From the NCBI GenBank assembly GCA_021772025.1, contig JAETNT010000005.1:1-41266 (forward strand): 41,266 bases of DNA, in the 5' to 3' direction. Below, piece by piece: positions 1 to 7,144 of the stretch. The notes below the pieces were generated by a model, which was not told the DNA's origin, did no database searches, and saw only the letters and a program-made list of their open reading frames with translations. The translations under genes and the position numbers were made by a program. Every line of letters starts with the position of its first letter. The first letter of the stretch is position 1. Origin of the DNA: Enterocloster bolteae. GTDB lineage: Bacteria > Bacillota > Clostridia > Lachnospirales > Lachnospiraceae.

Positions 1-276
1 ACCAACCTGGAAGTGGTAAAGACGGTATTAAAGGCACTAAATAAGCCGGAGAGTTTAATCCGATTTGTGGCGGATCGTCTGGGGCATGACAGAAGATATG
101 CGATTGACCCGGCTAAACTGGAGAAGGAGCTGGGTTGGGAGCCCAAATATACCTTTGATACCGGGATCAAGCAGACCATCCAGTGGTATTTAGACAACCA
201 GGACTGGTGGAAGCACATCATCAGCGGGGAATACAGCCGGTATTTTGACAAAATGTATGGAGAACAGTTAAAATAA
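1..276 (+). CDS. rfbB: dTDP-glucose 4,6-dehydratase, C-terminal part (5' end outside window)
   Basis: The open frame runs in from the left edge, so only the last 91 codons are present. The residues match the C-terminal substrate-binding part of RfbB/RmlB. They include RFVADRLGHDRRYAIDP, followed by the ELGWEPKYTF and I..TI.WY.DN..WW patterns that end this short-chain dehydrogenase family. The enzyme converts dTDP-glucose to dTDP-4-keto-6-deoxyglucose in dTDP-L-rhamnose synthesis. The next gene, rfbD, performs the last step of that pathway, which supports the call. The N-terminal NAD-binding Rossmann motif and the catalytic Tyr-Lys pair lie outside the window and cannot be checked. Confidence 0.93.
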   Translation, partial: TNLEVVKTVLKALNKPESLIRFVADRLGHDRRYAIDPAKLEKELGWEPKYTFDTGIKQTIQWYLDNQDWWKHIISGEYSRYFDKMYGEQLK

Positions 277-294
277 AATTATCGCGCGACGGGG

Positions 295-378
295 CGCCTG
301 GAAACAGCAGAGGAACACCGTGCAGCAAGGACTTCCTGATTGCTGTAGGGCGGGAGTTCCTTGTTTTCAGGCGTTTTT
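295..378 (+). terminator. Bipartite hairpin with T-run between rfbB and rfbD
   Basis: An outer stem of about 10 bp (295-304 with 364-373, one G-U pair) encloses a second short stem (326-331 with 358-363). Five T residues follow directly. It sits 5 bp before the AAGGAGGA ribosome binding site of rfbD. It could be an intercistronic terminator, an attenuator or a structured leader. The base pairing is seen; the function is inferred. Confidence 0.5.
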
Positions 379-398
379 AATTAAGGAGGAGCAGAAAA

Positions 399-1247
399 AT
401 GAGAATTCTCATAACCGGATCAAAGGGCCAGCTGGGCCATGATCTGATGAATGAATTTGATAAACGGGGTGTTGAGTATATCGGTGTGGATGTAGCAGAG
501 ATGGATATTACGGACAGGGAAGCCTGCCGCCGGGTAATTACGGAAGCAAAACCGGATGCAGTTATCCATTGCGCTGCATATACTGCAGTAGATGCGGCAG
601 AAGATAATGTAGAGTTGTGCCGTAGGATTAATGCAGAGGGAACCAAAAATGTTGCAGAGGTATGCCGAGACCTGGATGTGAAGCTGATGTATATCAGTAC
701 CGACTATGTATTTAACGGCGAAGGCACCCGCCCCTGGGAGCCGGATGACCACAGAGAGCCTCTGAATATCTATGGACTGACTAAATATGAGGGCGAGGTT
801 TACATTGAAAAGCTGGTAAAAAAATATTTTACTGTCCGAATTGCCTGGGTATTTGGAGCTAATGGCAAAAACTTTATAAAAACCATGCTTCGGTTAGGAA
901 AGGAAAAGGGCGCAGTCAGTGTGGTAAATGATCAGATTGGCTCCCCTACCTACACGTATGATTTGGCCCGGCTTTTGGCGGACATGATCGAAACCGAAGA
1001 ATATGGCCGCTATCACGCCACTAATGAGGGGCTGTGCAGCTGGTATGAATTTGCCTGTGAAATTTTCCGCCAGGCAGGTATGGATGACGTCAGGGTGACC
1101 CCGGTGGATTCCAGCCAGTTTCCAGCCAAGGCCAAACGGCCGAAAAACAGCCGTATGGATCGGTCAAAACTGGTGGAAAAAGGATTTACCCTCCTTCCCC
1201 CCTGGCAGGATGCTTTGAAGCGGTATTTAAAAGAAATCAATTACTAA
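399..1247 (+). CDS. rfbD: dTDP-4-dehydrorhamnose reductase
   Basis: A 282-residue protein of the RmlD/RfbD family, an NAD(P)H-dependent reductase that makes dTDP-L-rhamnose for cell-surface polysaccharides. The N-terminus shows the Rossmann motif ITGSKGQLG (residues 5-13). Also visible are HCAAYTAVDAAE, the ISTDYVFNGEG catalytic Ser/Thr region, and the YGLTKYEGE motif carrying the Tyr-x3-Lys catalytic pair. Length is normal for the family. The ATG at 399 follows an AAGGAGGA site at 383-390. It lies downstream of rfbB in the same direction, separated by a terminator-like hairpin. That spacing suggests partial read-through or separate control inside the rhamnose cluster. Confidence 0.95.
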   Translation: MRILITGSKGQLGHDLMNEFDKRGVEYIGVDVAEMDITDREACRRVITEAKPDAVIHCAAYTAVDAAEDNVELCRRINAEGTKNVAEVCRDLDVKLMYISTDYVFNGEGTRPWEPDDHREPLNIYGLTKYEGEVYIEKLVKKYFTVRIAWVFGANGKNFIKTMLRLGKEKGAVSVVNDQIGSPTYTYDLARLLADMIETEEYGRYHATNEGLCSWYEFACEIFRQAGMDDVRVTPVDSSQFPAKAKRPKNSRMDRSKLVEKGFTLLPPWQDALKRYLKEINY

Positions 1248-1315
1248 AGAGGCGGCCCTCTTATCAGATCAAAACAGCATGGCCCTTAAAGGCCGTAAAA
1301 CAGGAGGATAGAATA

Positions 1316-2668
1316 ATGGGAAAATATTTTGGAACTGACGGTTTTCGCGGAGAGGCAAATGTGGATCTAACAGTAGAGCATGCATATAAAGTAGGACGCT
1401 TTTTAGGATGGTACTATGGGCAGAAAAATCCGGATGAACGTACCCGCGTGGTTATCGGAAAGGATACCAGGCGCAGCAGCTATATGTTTGAATATTCCCT
1501 GGTTTCCGGCCTTACTGCCTCAGGAGCGGATGTTTACCTTCTTCACGTAACCACTACTCCCAGTGTTTCCTATGTGGTGAGAACGGAAGAGTTTGACTGC
1601 GGTATTATGATCTCTGCCAGTCACAATCCCTATTACGATAACGGCATTAAGGTTATCAATGAGAGGGGAGAAAAGCTGGAGGAAAGTGTAATCATTGAAA
1701 TTGAGAAATACTTAGACGGAGAAATAGGAGAAATTCCTATGGCAAGAAGGGAGCAAATCGGACGTACCGTAGACTTTGCTGCCGGAAGAAACCGTTATAT
1801 TGGATATCTGATTTCCATTGCAACCCGTTCTTTCAAAAATGTGAAAGTGGCTCTGGATTGTGCCAACGGCAGCGCCTCTATCATTGCCAAGAGTGTATTT
1901 GACGCACTGGGTGCAGAAACCCATGTGATTTCCAATGAGCCAAACGGCTTAAACATTAACAATGGATGCGGCTCCACCCACATTGAAAATCTGCAGTCCT
2001 TTGTCAAAAACGAAGGCTGTGATGTGGGATTCGCCTATGACGGTGATGCGGATCGCTGCCTGGCTGTAGATAAAGACGGTAAGTTGGTAGACGGAGATGT
2101 GATTATGTACATCTGCGGCAAGTATATGAAAGAGCAGGGAACTCTGCTTAATAATAAAGTAGTTACCACAGTAATGTCTAACTTTGGTCTTTATAAAGCC
2201 TTTGATCGGGATGGCATTGGCTATGAGAAGACTGCCGTAGGTGATAAATACGTTTATGAGAATATGTCGGCTAACGGCTACTGCCTGGGAGGAGAGCAGT
2301 CCGGCCACATTATTTTCAGCAAAAACGCAACTACCGGAGACGGCATCCTTACCTCCTTAAAGGTGATGGAGGTAATTCTGGAGAAAAAGCAACCTTTAGA
2401 TAAGCTGGCCTCTCAAGTGCAGATATACCCCCAGGTACTGAAAAACGTCCGGGTTAAAGATAAAGCTGCGGCCCAGGATGACGAGGACGTAAAGGCGGAA
2501 GTTGAGAAGGTAACCCAAAGCTTGGGAGATACGGGACGCATCCTGCTGCGTCAGAGCGGTACCGAGCCGGTAGTCCGGGTTATGGTGGAAGCCCCGGAGC
2601 TGGAAACCTGTGAAAAGTATGTGGATCAGGTAATTAAGGTAATGGGAAATAAAGGACATTGTATATAA
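1316..2668 (+). CDS. glmM: Phosphoglucosamine mutase (phosphohexomutase family)
   Basis: A 450-residue alpha-D-phosphohexomutase with all four expected signatures. These are the N-terminal GTDGFRG, the catalytic phosphoserine loop SASHNP (Ser102), the metal-binding DGDADR loop, the sugar-binding GGEQSGH, and the C-terminal phosphate-binding RQSGTEPVVRVM. The family start and overall length fit GlmM best. GlmM interconverts glucosamine-6-phosphate and glucosamine-1-phosphate for UDP-GlcNAc and peptidoglycan synthesis. A phosphomannomutase role cannot be excluded from sequence alone. The ATG has an AGGAGG site at 1302-1307. It follows rfbD by 68 bp, so the two may be co-transcribed as a cell-envelope precursor set. 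Confidence 0.85.
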   Translation: MGKYFGTDGFRGEANVDLTVEHAYKVGRFLGWYYGQKNPDERTRVVIGKDTRRSSYMFEYSLVSGLTASGADVYLLHVTTTPSVSYVVRTEEFDCGIMISASHNPYYDNGIKVINERGEKLEESVIIEIEKYLDGEIGEIPMARREQIGRTVDFAAGRNRYIGYLISIATRSFKNVKVALDCANGSASIIAKSVFDALGAETHVISNEPNGLNINNGCGSTHIENLQSFVKNEGCDVGFAYDGDADRCLAVDKDGKLVDGDVIMYICGKYMKEQGTLLNNKVVTTVMSNFGLYKAFDRDGIGYEKTAVGDKYVYENMSANGYCLGGEQSGHIIFSKNATTGDGILTSLKVMEVILEKKQPLDKLASQVQIYPQVLKNVRVKDKAAAQDDEDVKAEVEKVTQSLGDTGRILLRQSGTEPVVRVMVEAPELETCEKYVDQVIKVMGNKGHCI

Positions 2669-2753
2669 GACGAAAGAGATAGGGGGATTTCAGCGAAATC
2701 GAAAAAAATCTGCATGTGATAAAGAAAAATCTTTTTGCGGTGTCGGGCTTTAA

Positions 2754-3048
2754 GGAGCAGAAACAGGCGCCTGGCTGGAGGACGGTAAACTGCCCAACTG
2801 CACGGATGTTATGGTAGGAATTGGACTGGATGCCCGGAACCCCGGAGCTGGTAAAATACTTGGAGGAGCATTTGAGGCAGGTGGCAGAAGCCACTGAAGA
2901 TGGCTGCCAGGTAATGGGCTATCTCTGGTGGGGACCGATGAATATTGTCTCTGCCGGAACCGGAGACCTTCACCGTTCACCAAAACGAAGTTATGAGCGC
3001 TATCGGGAAACTAATCAACGGCCTGTAGAAGGAGCGCATCATAAATGA
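2754..3048 (+). pseudogene. Remnant of a GH1 6-phospho-beta-glucosidase
   Basis: Two pieces of a glycoside hydrolase family 1 protein lie next to each other in different frames. Positions 2754-2819 read GAWLEDGKLPNCTDVMVG, typical of the GH1 N-terminus (EGAW-EDGK...DVM). It is preceded immediately by an in-frame stop. From 2821 another frame reads YLEEHLRQVAEATEDG and GYLWWGPMNIVSAGTGDL, the C-terminal 6-phospho-beta-glucosidase signature. It then skips the usual YGFIYVD segment and resumes at RSPKRSYERYRE. Roughly 350 central residues, including the catalytic glutamates, are gone. This is seen directly and is a dead gene: an intact GH1 enzyme has about 460-480 residues. Confidence 0.8.
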
Positions 3049-3206
3049 AGGGCAAAAGCACAAATATACAGGCATATGGATGCTTAATTTTGACCTTTGT
3101 ATTATGGGGAAGTCTGTATGTAGTCAGCAAATATATTCTGGGCAGACTTCCGACATTTACGATTTCGTTTTTACGGTTCAGCATTGCTTTTGCCAGCAGG
3201 AAATAA
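3045..3206 (+). pseudogene. Truncated EamA/DMT-family transporter, N-terminal fragment
   Basis: A 53-codon frame starting at ATG 3045 encodes the first one to two membrane helices of a drug/metabolite transporter. Characteristic stretches are LTFVLWGSLYVVSKY, LPTFTISFLR and FSIAFA. EamA proteins usually have about 290-310 residues and ten helices, so about 80% is missing. The frame stops at 3204-3206, 15 bp before a strong terminator hairpin. The start overlaps the end of the GH1 remnant (ATGA), so the two were probably an operon that was deleted internally. Probably non-functional; a small membrane peptide cannot be ruled out. Confidence 0.72.
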
Positions 3207-3221
3207 AAAGAATTGCCAGAT

Positions 3222-3266
3222 AAAAACGGTTGTGATATAATCAAAAAATATATCACAGCCGTTTTT
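3222..3266 (+). terminator. Rho-independent terminator after the EamA remnant
   Basis: Arms at 3222-3239 and 3249-3266 pair over about 18 bp with a single T/G mismatch-type position. The arms end in a 5-T run (3262-3266) and begin with an A-run, so it could work in both directions. It probably terminated the former operon whose remnants lie upstream. Confidence 0.85.
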
Positions 3267-3424
3267 GGCTGAATCTTTAGTAAAGGAATGATGAGAGATG
3301 GGGTTAGACCTGTAAAGACCACCCTATTCATTGTAAAACGATACGGTGTGATTTATCGACTCCGGGTTTGGAACTAGGCAATACTGTATGGACATTATAT
3401 GAATAGAAGATGGGAGAAAAGATC

Positions 3425-5092
3425 ATGTTGAATTATCAGAGATATAAAAGAGTTCCTGTTGTTGAATTTCCAGAGAGAACCTGGCCTGACAAGGAAATTG
3501 AGAAGGCTCCTATCTGGTGCAGCGTAGATTTACGGGACGGGAACCAGGCCTTGGTTGAGCCCATGGTGGTTGAGGAGAAGATCGAATTGTTTAACCATTT
3601 GATCAAGCTGGGCTTTAAGGAAATTGAAGTTGGATTCCCGGCTGCTTCCCAGATAGAGTATGACTTCCTTCGCCAGTTAGTGGAGCGGAAGCTGATCCCG
3701 GACGATGTAGTGATTCAGGTACTGGTTCAGTGCAGGGAGCATTTGATTAAGAGAACCTTTGAAGCTATCCAGGGGGTTAAGAAAGTTATTGTTCACATTT
3801 ACAATTCTACCTCCACACTGCAGAGGGATGTAGTATTCCACAAAGACAAGGAAGAGGTCAAAGAAATCGCTGTTATCGGGACTAAGTTGGTTCAGAAGTA
3901 TGCTGCAGACTTTAAAGGAGAGCTGCAGCTGGAGTACTCTCCGGAGAGCTTTACCGGTACCGAGCTGGATTATGCCCTTGAGGTGTGCACCGCGGTTCAG
4001 GAGACCTGGGGAGCGACCAGGGACAAGAAGCTGATTATCAATCTGCCTGCTACTGTGGAGATGAATACTCCTAATGTGTACGCGGACCAGATCCAGTGGA
4101 TGGATACCCATTTTAAGAACAGGGACAGTATTATTTTAAGTGTACATCCTCATAATGACCGGGGAACCGGTATTGCAGCCACGGAATTGGCCCTGCTGGC
4201 AGGAGCAGAGCGTGTGGAGGGAACCCTGTTTGGAAACGGTGAACGCACCGGCAATGTGGATATTATGAACATTGCTTACAATATGTTCTCCCAGGGAATT
4301 AATCCGGGGCTGAATCTGGAAAATATCACAGAAAGTATTGATATATATGAGCGCTGTACCAAAATGGATATTCATCCCAGACACCCTTATGCCGGAAAAC
4401 TGGTATTTACCGCGTTTTCCGGTTCTCACCAGGATGCTATCAACAAAGGCATGCAGGCTCTTAAGGAGAGGCAGGGCCAGTATTGGGAGGTTCCCTATCT
4501 GCCTATCGATCCCAGCGACATTGGCCGCAAGTACGAGCCGATTGTCCGCATTAACAGTCAGTCTGGTAAAGGCGGTGTGGCCTTTGTTATGGATACCTTT
4601 TATGGATACAAACTTCCTAAGGGCATGCACAAGGAATTTGCCGATATTATTCAGCAAATTTCGGAAAAACAGGGAGAGGTCGCTCCGGAGCAGATTATGG
4701 AAGAGTTCCGCAGCAACTATTTAAACCGCAAGGAGCCAATGCATTTTCGCAAGTGCCGTATCAGCGATGCGGATGTTGGAAACGGTGAATTCGCAACTCT
4801 TGCCAAAGTTACTTTTACTGATCATGGCATGGAAAGAACCTTTGAGGGTGTTGGAAACGGACCTATTGATGCGGTTCAAAGAGGCCTGGAGGAAGCGCTG
4901 GGAATTCAGATACGGGTTATGGACTACAGCGAGCATGCATTGTCCATAGGTTCAGGCGCACAGGCTGCATCCTACATCCATTTGGCGGATCTGGCTACGG
5001 GTAAGGCGACTTACGGTGTAGGAATCAGCTCCAATATTACCCGGGCATCCATCCGGGGTATCTTTAGTGCGGTTAACCGGCTGTTCTATTAA
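3425..5092 (+). CDS. leuA: 2-isopropylmalate synthase (long type)
   Basis: A 555-residue enzyme of the DRE-TIM metallolyase superfamily. It condenses acetyl-CoA with 2-ketoisovalerate in the first committed step of leucine synthesis. The catalytic-barrel start SVDLRDGNQALVEPM, the metal-binding HPHNDRGTG and the GTLFGNGERTGNVD motif are all visible. The C-terminal part (from about residue 430) is the LeuA regulatory domain, typical of the 'type 2' LeuA with about 560 residues. An in-frame ATG lies at 3410, but the ATG at 3425 is preferred because GGGAGA lies at suitable distance before it and MLNYQRYKRVPVVEF is the usual N-terminus. It stands alone without other leu genes. No T-box specifier or antiterminator was recognised in the 158 bp between the terminator and the start. 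Confidence 0.93.
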   Translation: MLNYQRYKRVPVVEFPERTWPDKEIEKAPIWCSVDLRDGNQALVEPMVVEEKIELFNHLIKLGFKEIEVGFPAASQIEYDFLRQLVERKLIPDDVVIQVLVQCREHLIKRTFEAIQGVKKVIVHIYNSTSTLQRDVVFHKDKEEVKEIAVIGTKLVQKYAADFKGELQLEYSPESFTGTELDYALEVCTAVQETWGATRDKKLIINLPATVEMNTPNVYADQIQWMDTHFKNRDSIILSVHPHNDRGTGIAATELALLAGAERVEGTLFGNGERTGNVDIMNIAYNMFSQGINPGLNLENITESIDIYERCTKMDIHPRHPYAGKLVFTAFSGSHQDAINKGMQALKERQGQYWEVPYLPIDPSDIGRKYEPIVRINSQSGKGGVAFVMDTFYGYKLPKGMHKEFADIIQQISEKQGEVAPEQIMEEFRSNYLNRKEPMHFRKCRISDADVGNGEFATLAKVTFTDHGMERTFEGVGNGPIDAVQRGLEEALGIQIRVMDYSEHALSIGSGAQAASYIHLADLATGKATYGVGISSNITRASIRGIFSAVNRLFY

Positions 5093-5155
5093 AATTTAAG
5101 AAATCAATAAAAACCGGGAAATATTACATATATAATTCTGATTATAAGTGATAGC

Positions 5156-5201
5156 AAAAGACCACAGCACAGAGCTGAAAAGCTCTAAACTGTGGTCTTT
5201 T
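5156..5201. terminator. Bidirectional terminator between leuA and the transketolase genes
   Basis: AAAAGACCACAG at 5156-5167 pairs with CTGTGGTCTTTT at 5190-5201. An extra hairpin AGAGCT-gaaa-AGCTCT lies inside. A-run and T-run flank the stem, so it can end transcription from both convergent units. Confidence 0.92.
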
Positions 5202-5204
5202 GCA

Positions 5205-6128
5205 TTATAAATTTTTTAACGCTTCTGCAATATGCCTTGCAGTCAATCCATATTCTTCAAGCAAAGCGGCCGGGGTGCCGGACTGGCCAAACCGGTCATT
5301 AACACCTATCTTCTTAAACTTAAAATCTCCATTGCCAATAAGCACGTCTGCTACCGCATCGCCTAATCCGCCGATAATGGAATGCTCTTCAACGGTAATA
5401 ACCTTGCCGCATTTTTGAGCGCTGGCCAAAATTGTTTCGCGGTCAATGGGCTTAATGGTGTGAACATTGACCACCTCAACGCTCATTCCCTGCTCATTCA
5501 AGGCCTTGGCGGCTTCCAAAGCCTCATATACCATAATGCCGCAGGCAAAGATGACAGCGTCGCTTCCTTTACAGAGCACGTTGGCTTTGCCCAGCTGAAA
5601 GGGCATTTCTTCATCAAATACAATGGATGGCAGCCTGGCCATACGCAGATAAGCGGGCCCCTCCATCTCGACTAAAGCCTTTACCGCCCGCTTGGCTTCG
5701 TTGGCATCACAAGGAACAACAACGGTCATACCGGGAATTACCCGCATCAAGGCGATATCCTCAATGGCCTGATGGCTGCCGCCGTCTTCCCCCAAGGTAA
5801 TGCCTGCATGGGAAAATGCAAACTTGACATTAAAGCCGGAGTAAGCACAGCCGTTGCGGACCTGCTCATAAGCACGGCCGGTGCCGAAAATAGCAAAAGT
5901 ACTTACAAAAGGTATATATCCCATAGAAGCTAAACCGGCGGCCATGTCAACCATGTTGGCCTCGGCAATGCCGGCGTTAAAGAAACGCTCCGGAAATTTG
6001 TCCGCAAATTTATGGGTCATGGTGGAGTGGGAGAGATCCGCGTCCAGAGCCACAATTTTGTCATTAACTGCGCCTAATTCTGCCAGGGCTTCACCGTAGG
6101 CAACCCGAATGGCTTTCTTCTCGCTCAT
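5205..6128 (-). CDS. Transketolase, C-terminal subunit (pyrimidine-binding and C-terminal domains)
   Basis: A 307-residue protein matching the second half of transketolase. The pyrimidine-binding domain runs over about residues 1-165, with DADLSHST, FPERFFNAGIAEANMVDMAAGLA, the GITLGEDGGSHQAIEDIALM region and PCDANEAK. The C-terminal transketolase domain follows, with VVNVHTIKPID and VEEHSIIGGLGDAVAD. It needs the N-terminal subunit encoded directly upstream (2 bp between stop and start), which supplies the diphosphate/Mg site. Together they move two-carbon units between sugar phosphates in the non-oxidative pentose phosphate pathway. Split transketolases are common in Clostridia and archaea. 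A 1-deoxyxylulose-5-phosphate synthase is unlikely given the split and lengths. Confidence 0.93.
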   Translation of the reverse strand: MSEKKAIRVAYGEALAELGAVNDKIVALDADLSHSTMTHKFADKFPERFFNAGIAEANMVDMAAGLASMGYIPFVSTFAIFGTGRAYEQVRNGCAYSGFNVKFAFSHAGITLGEDGGSHQAIEDIALMRVIPGMTVVVPCDANEAKRAVKALVEMEGPAYLRMARLPSIVFDEEMPFQLGKANVLCKGSDAVIFACGIMVYEALEAAKALNEQGMSVEVVNVHTIKPIDRETILASAQKCGKVITVEEHSIIGGLGDAVADVLIGNGDFKFKKIGVNDRFGQSGTPAALLEEYGLTARHIAEALKNL

Positions 6129-6130
6129 GT

Positions 6131-6937
6131 TTAATCCTCCAATTCTTTCAGCGCCGCTTGGCGTTCTTCCTCATTGGGGCCTTTGCCGTGCCAGCCTACC
6201 TGGTTTTCCATGTAGGAAACGCCTTTACCCTTAACCGTATGTGCCAGAACGCATTTGGGCTTTCCGGAAACCGGGACATGGAATGCATCGCTGACAGCCT
6301 GCATATTGTTGCCATCCACCTCAATCACCTCAAAGCCGAATGCTTTGAACTTATCAGAAATGTTTCCCAAGCTCATTACCTGGTCGTTGGGACCGTCAAT
6401 CTGAAGACCATTATGATCAATAATGACAGTTAAATTGTCCAGTTTGTAGTGGGCGGCCGCCATAGCCGCCTCCCAAACCTGTCCTTCCTGCAGCTCGCCG
6501 TCTCCTAAAAGAGTGTAGATCTTAGCGCCTTTATCCTGCAGTTTAGCTCCCAATGCCATACCTACAGCAATAGAAACGCCCTGACCCAGAGAGCCGGTAG
6601 AGGCATCCACGCCAGGGCACCGTTTGCAGTCCGGATGGCCCTGAAGCATGCCGTTGATTTTGCGGAAGCTTTTAAATTCACTCCTGTCAAAATATCCTTT
6701 TTCTGCCAGAATTCCATATAATGCCGGAGCAGCATGGCCTTTGGACAATACAAAACGATCCCGATCCTCCTTGGAAGGATTTTTAGGATCAATGTTCATT
6801 TGATCAAAATATAAAACAGTAAGTATCTCAACTGCAGATAGGGAGCCGCCCGGATGTCCGGAAGCTGCGTCAGCGGTCAGATTGATAATATCCCGGCGCA
6901 CAGCGCGGCAAGTTTTCTCTAAACTTGCAAGATTCAT
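6131..6937 (-). CDS. Transketolase, N-terminal subunit (thiamine diphosphate-binding)
   Basis: A 268-residue protein corresponding to the first domain of transketolase. Seen are DAASGHPGGSLSAVEI, DRFVLSKGHAAPALYGIL, the STGSLGQGVSIAVGMALGAK stretch, and the thiamine diphosphate motif starting GDGELQEGQVWEA and ending near DHNGLQIDG. It pairs with the C-terminal subunit 2 bp downstream, probably translationally coupled. The start has a GGAGG site (AGGAGGTAGATC before ATG on the minus strand). A strong sigma-A promoter lies 36-64 bp upstream. The gene is divergent from the two-component system at 7145. Confidence 0.94.
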   Translation of the reverse strand: MNLASLEKTCRAVRRDIINLTADAASGHPGGSLSAVEILTVLYFDQMNIDPKNPSKEDRDRFVLSKGHAAPALYGILAEKGYFDRSEFKSFRKINGMLQGHPDCKRCPGVDASTGSLGQGVSIAVGMALGAKLQDKGAKIYTLLGDGELQEGQVWEAAMAAAHYKLDNLTVIIDHNGLQIDGPNDQVMSLGNISDKFKAFGFEVIEVDGNNMQAVSDAFHVPVSGKPKCVLAHTVKGKGVSYMENQVGWHGKGPNEEERQAALKELED

Positions 6938-6972
6938 GATCTACCTCCTAAATTTTACGCATAATCGCTCTT

Positions 6973-7001
6973 AGAATATCAGAAAACGACAGAATTGTCA
7001 A
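6973..7001 (-). promoter_or_regulatory. Sigma-A promoter of the transketolase operon
   Basis: On the minus strand TTGACA (7001-6996) and TATTCT (6978-6973) are separated by exactly 17 bp, close to the vegetative consensus. The predicted start falls about 30 bp before the ATG at 6937. Confidence 0.82.
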
Positions 7002-7065
7002 TGTGCCGCCCGGAGGAAAATTAATAGAAATTTAGAATACTTTTAGAAACAAACTCTATGAACTA

Positions 7066-7089
7066 TGTTATACTATTATAAAGCGCTTT
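7066..7089 (+). promoter_or_regulatory. Extended -10 promoter with adjacent palindrome, two-component operon
   Basis: TGTTATACT (7066-7074) is an extended -10 element (TGn-TATACT). No good -35 is visible, which fits an extended -10 or an activated promoter. The perfect palindrome AAAGCGCTTT (7080-7089) covers the expected transcription start and may be an operator. The promoter call is moderate; the operator is inference. Confidence 0.5.
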
Positions 7090-7144
7090 TTTAGAGAAAA
7101 ATGCTGGTAGGAGACCCTTGGGACAGAAAGGATGTTATAAACAG

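Noticed and set aside
2821..3048. A free-standing 75-residue gene with an in-frame start
   Set aside because: Its residues match only the C-terminal tail of GH1 enzymes, and the matching N-terminal piece lies upstream in another frame, so it is a remnant.
3267..3424. T-box or leucine-responsive riboswitch before leuA
   Set aside because: No T-box core sequence, specifier loop or antiterminator, and no terminator, could be found. Some pairing (GGG-TAGACC / GACC-CCC) is short and unconvincing.
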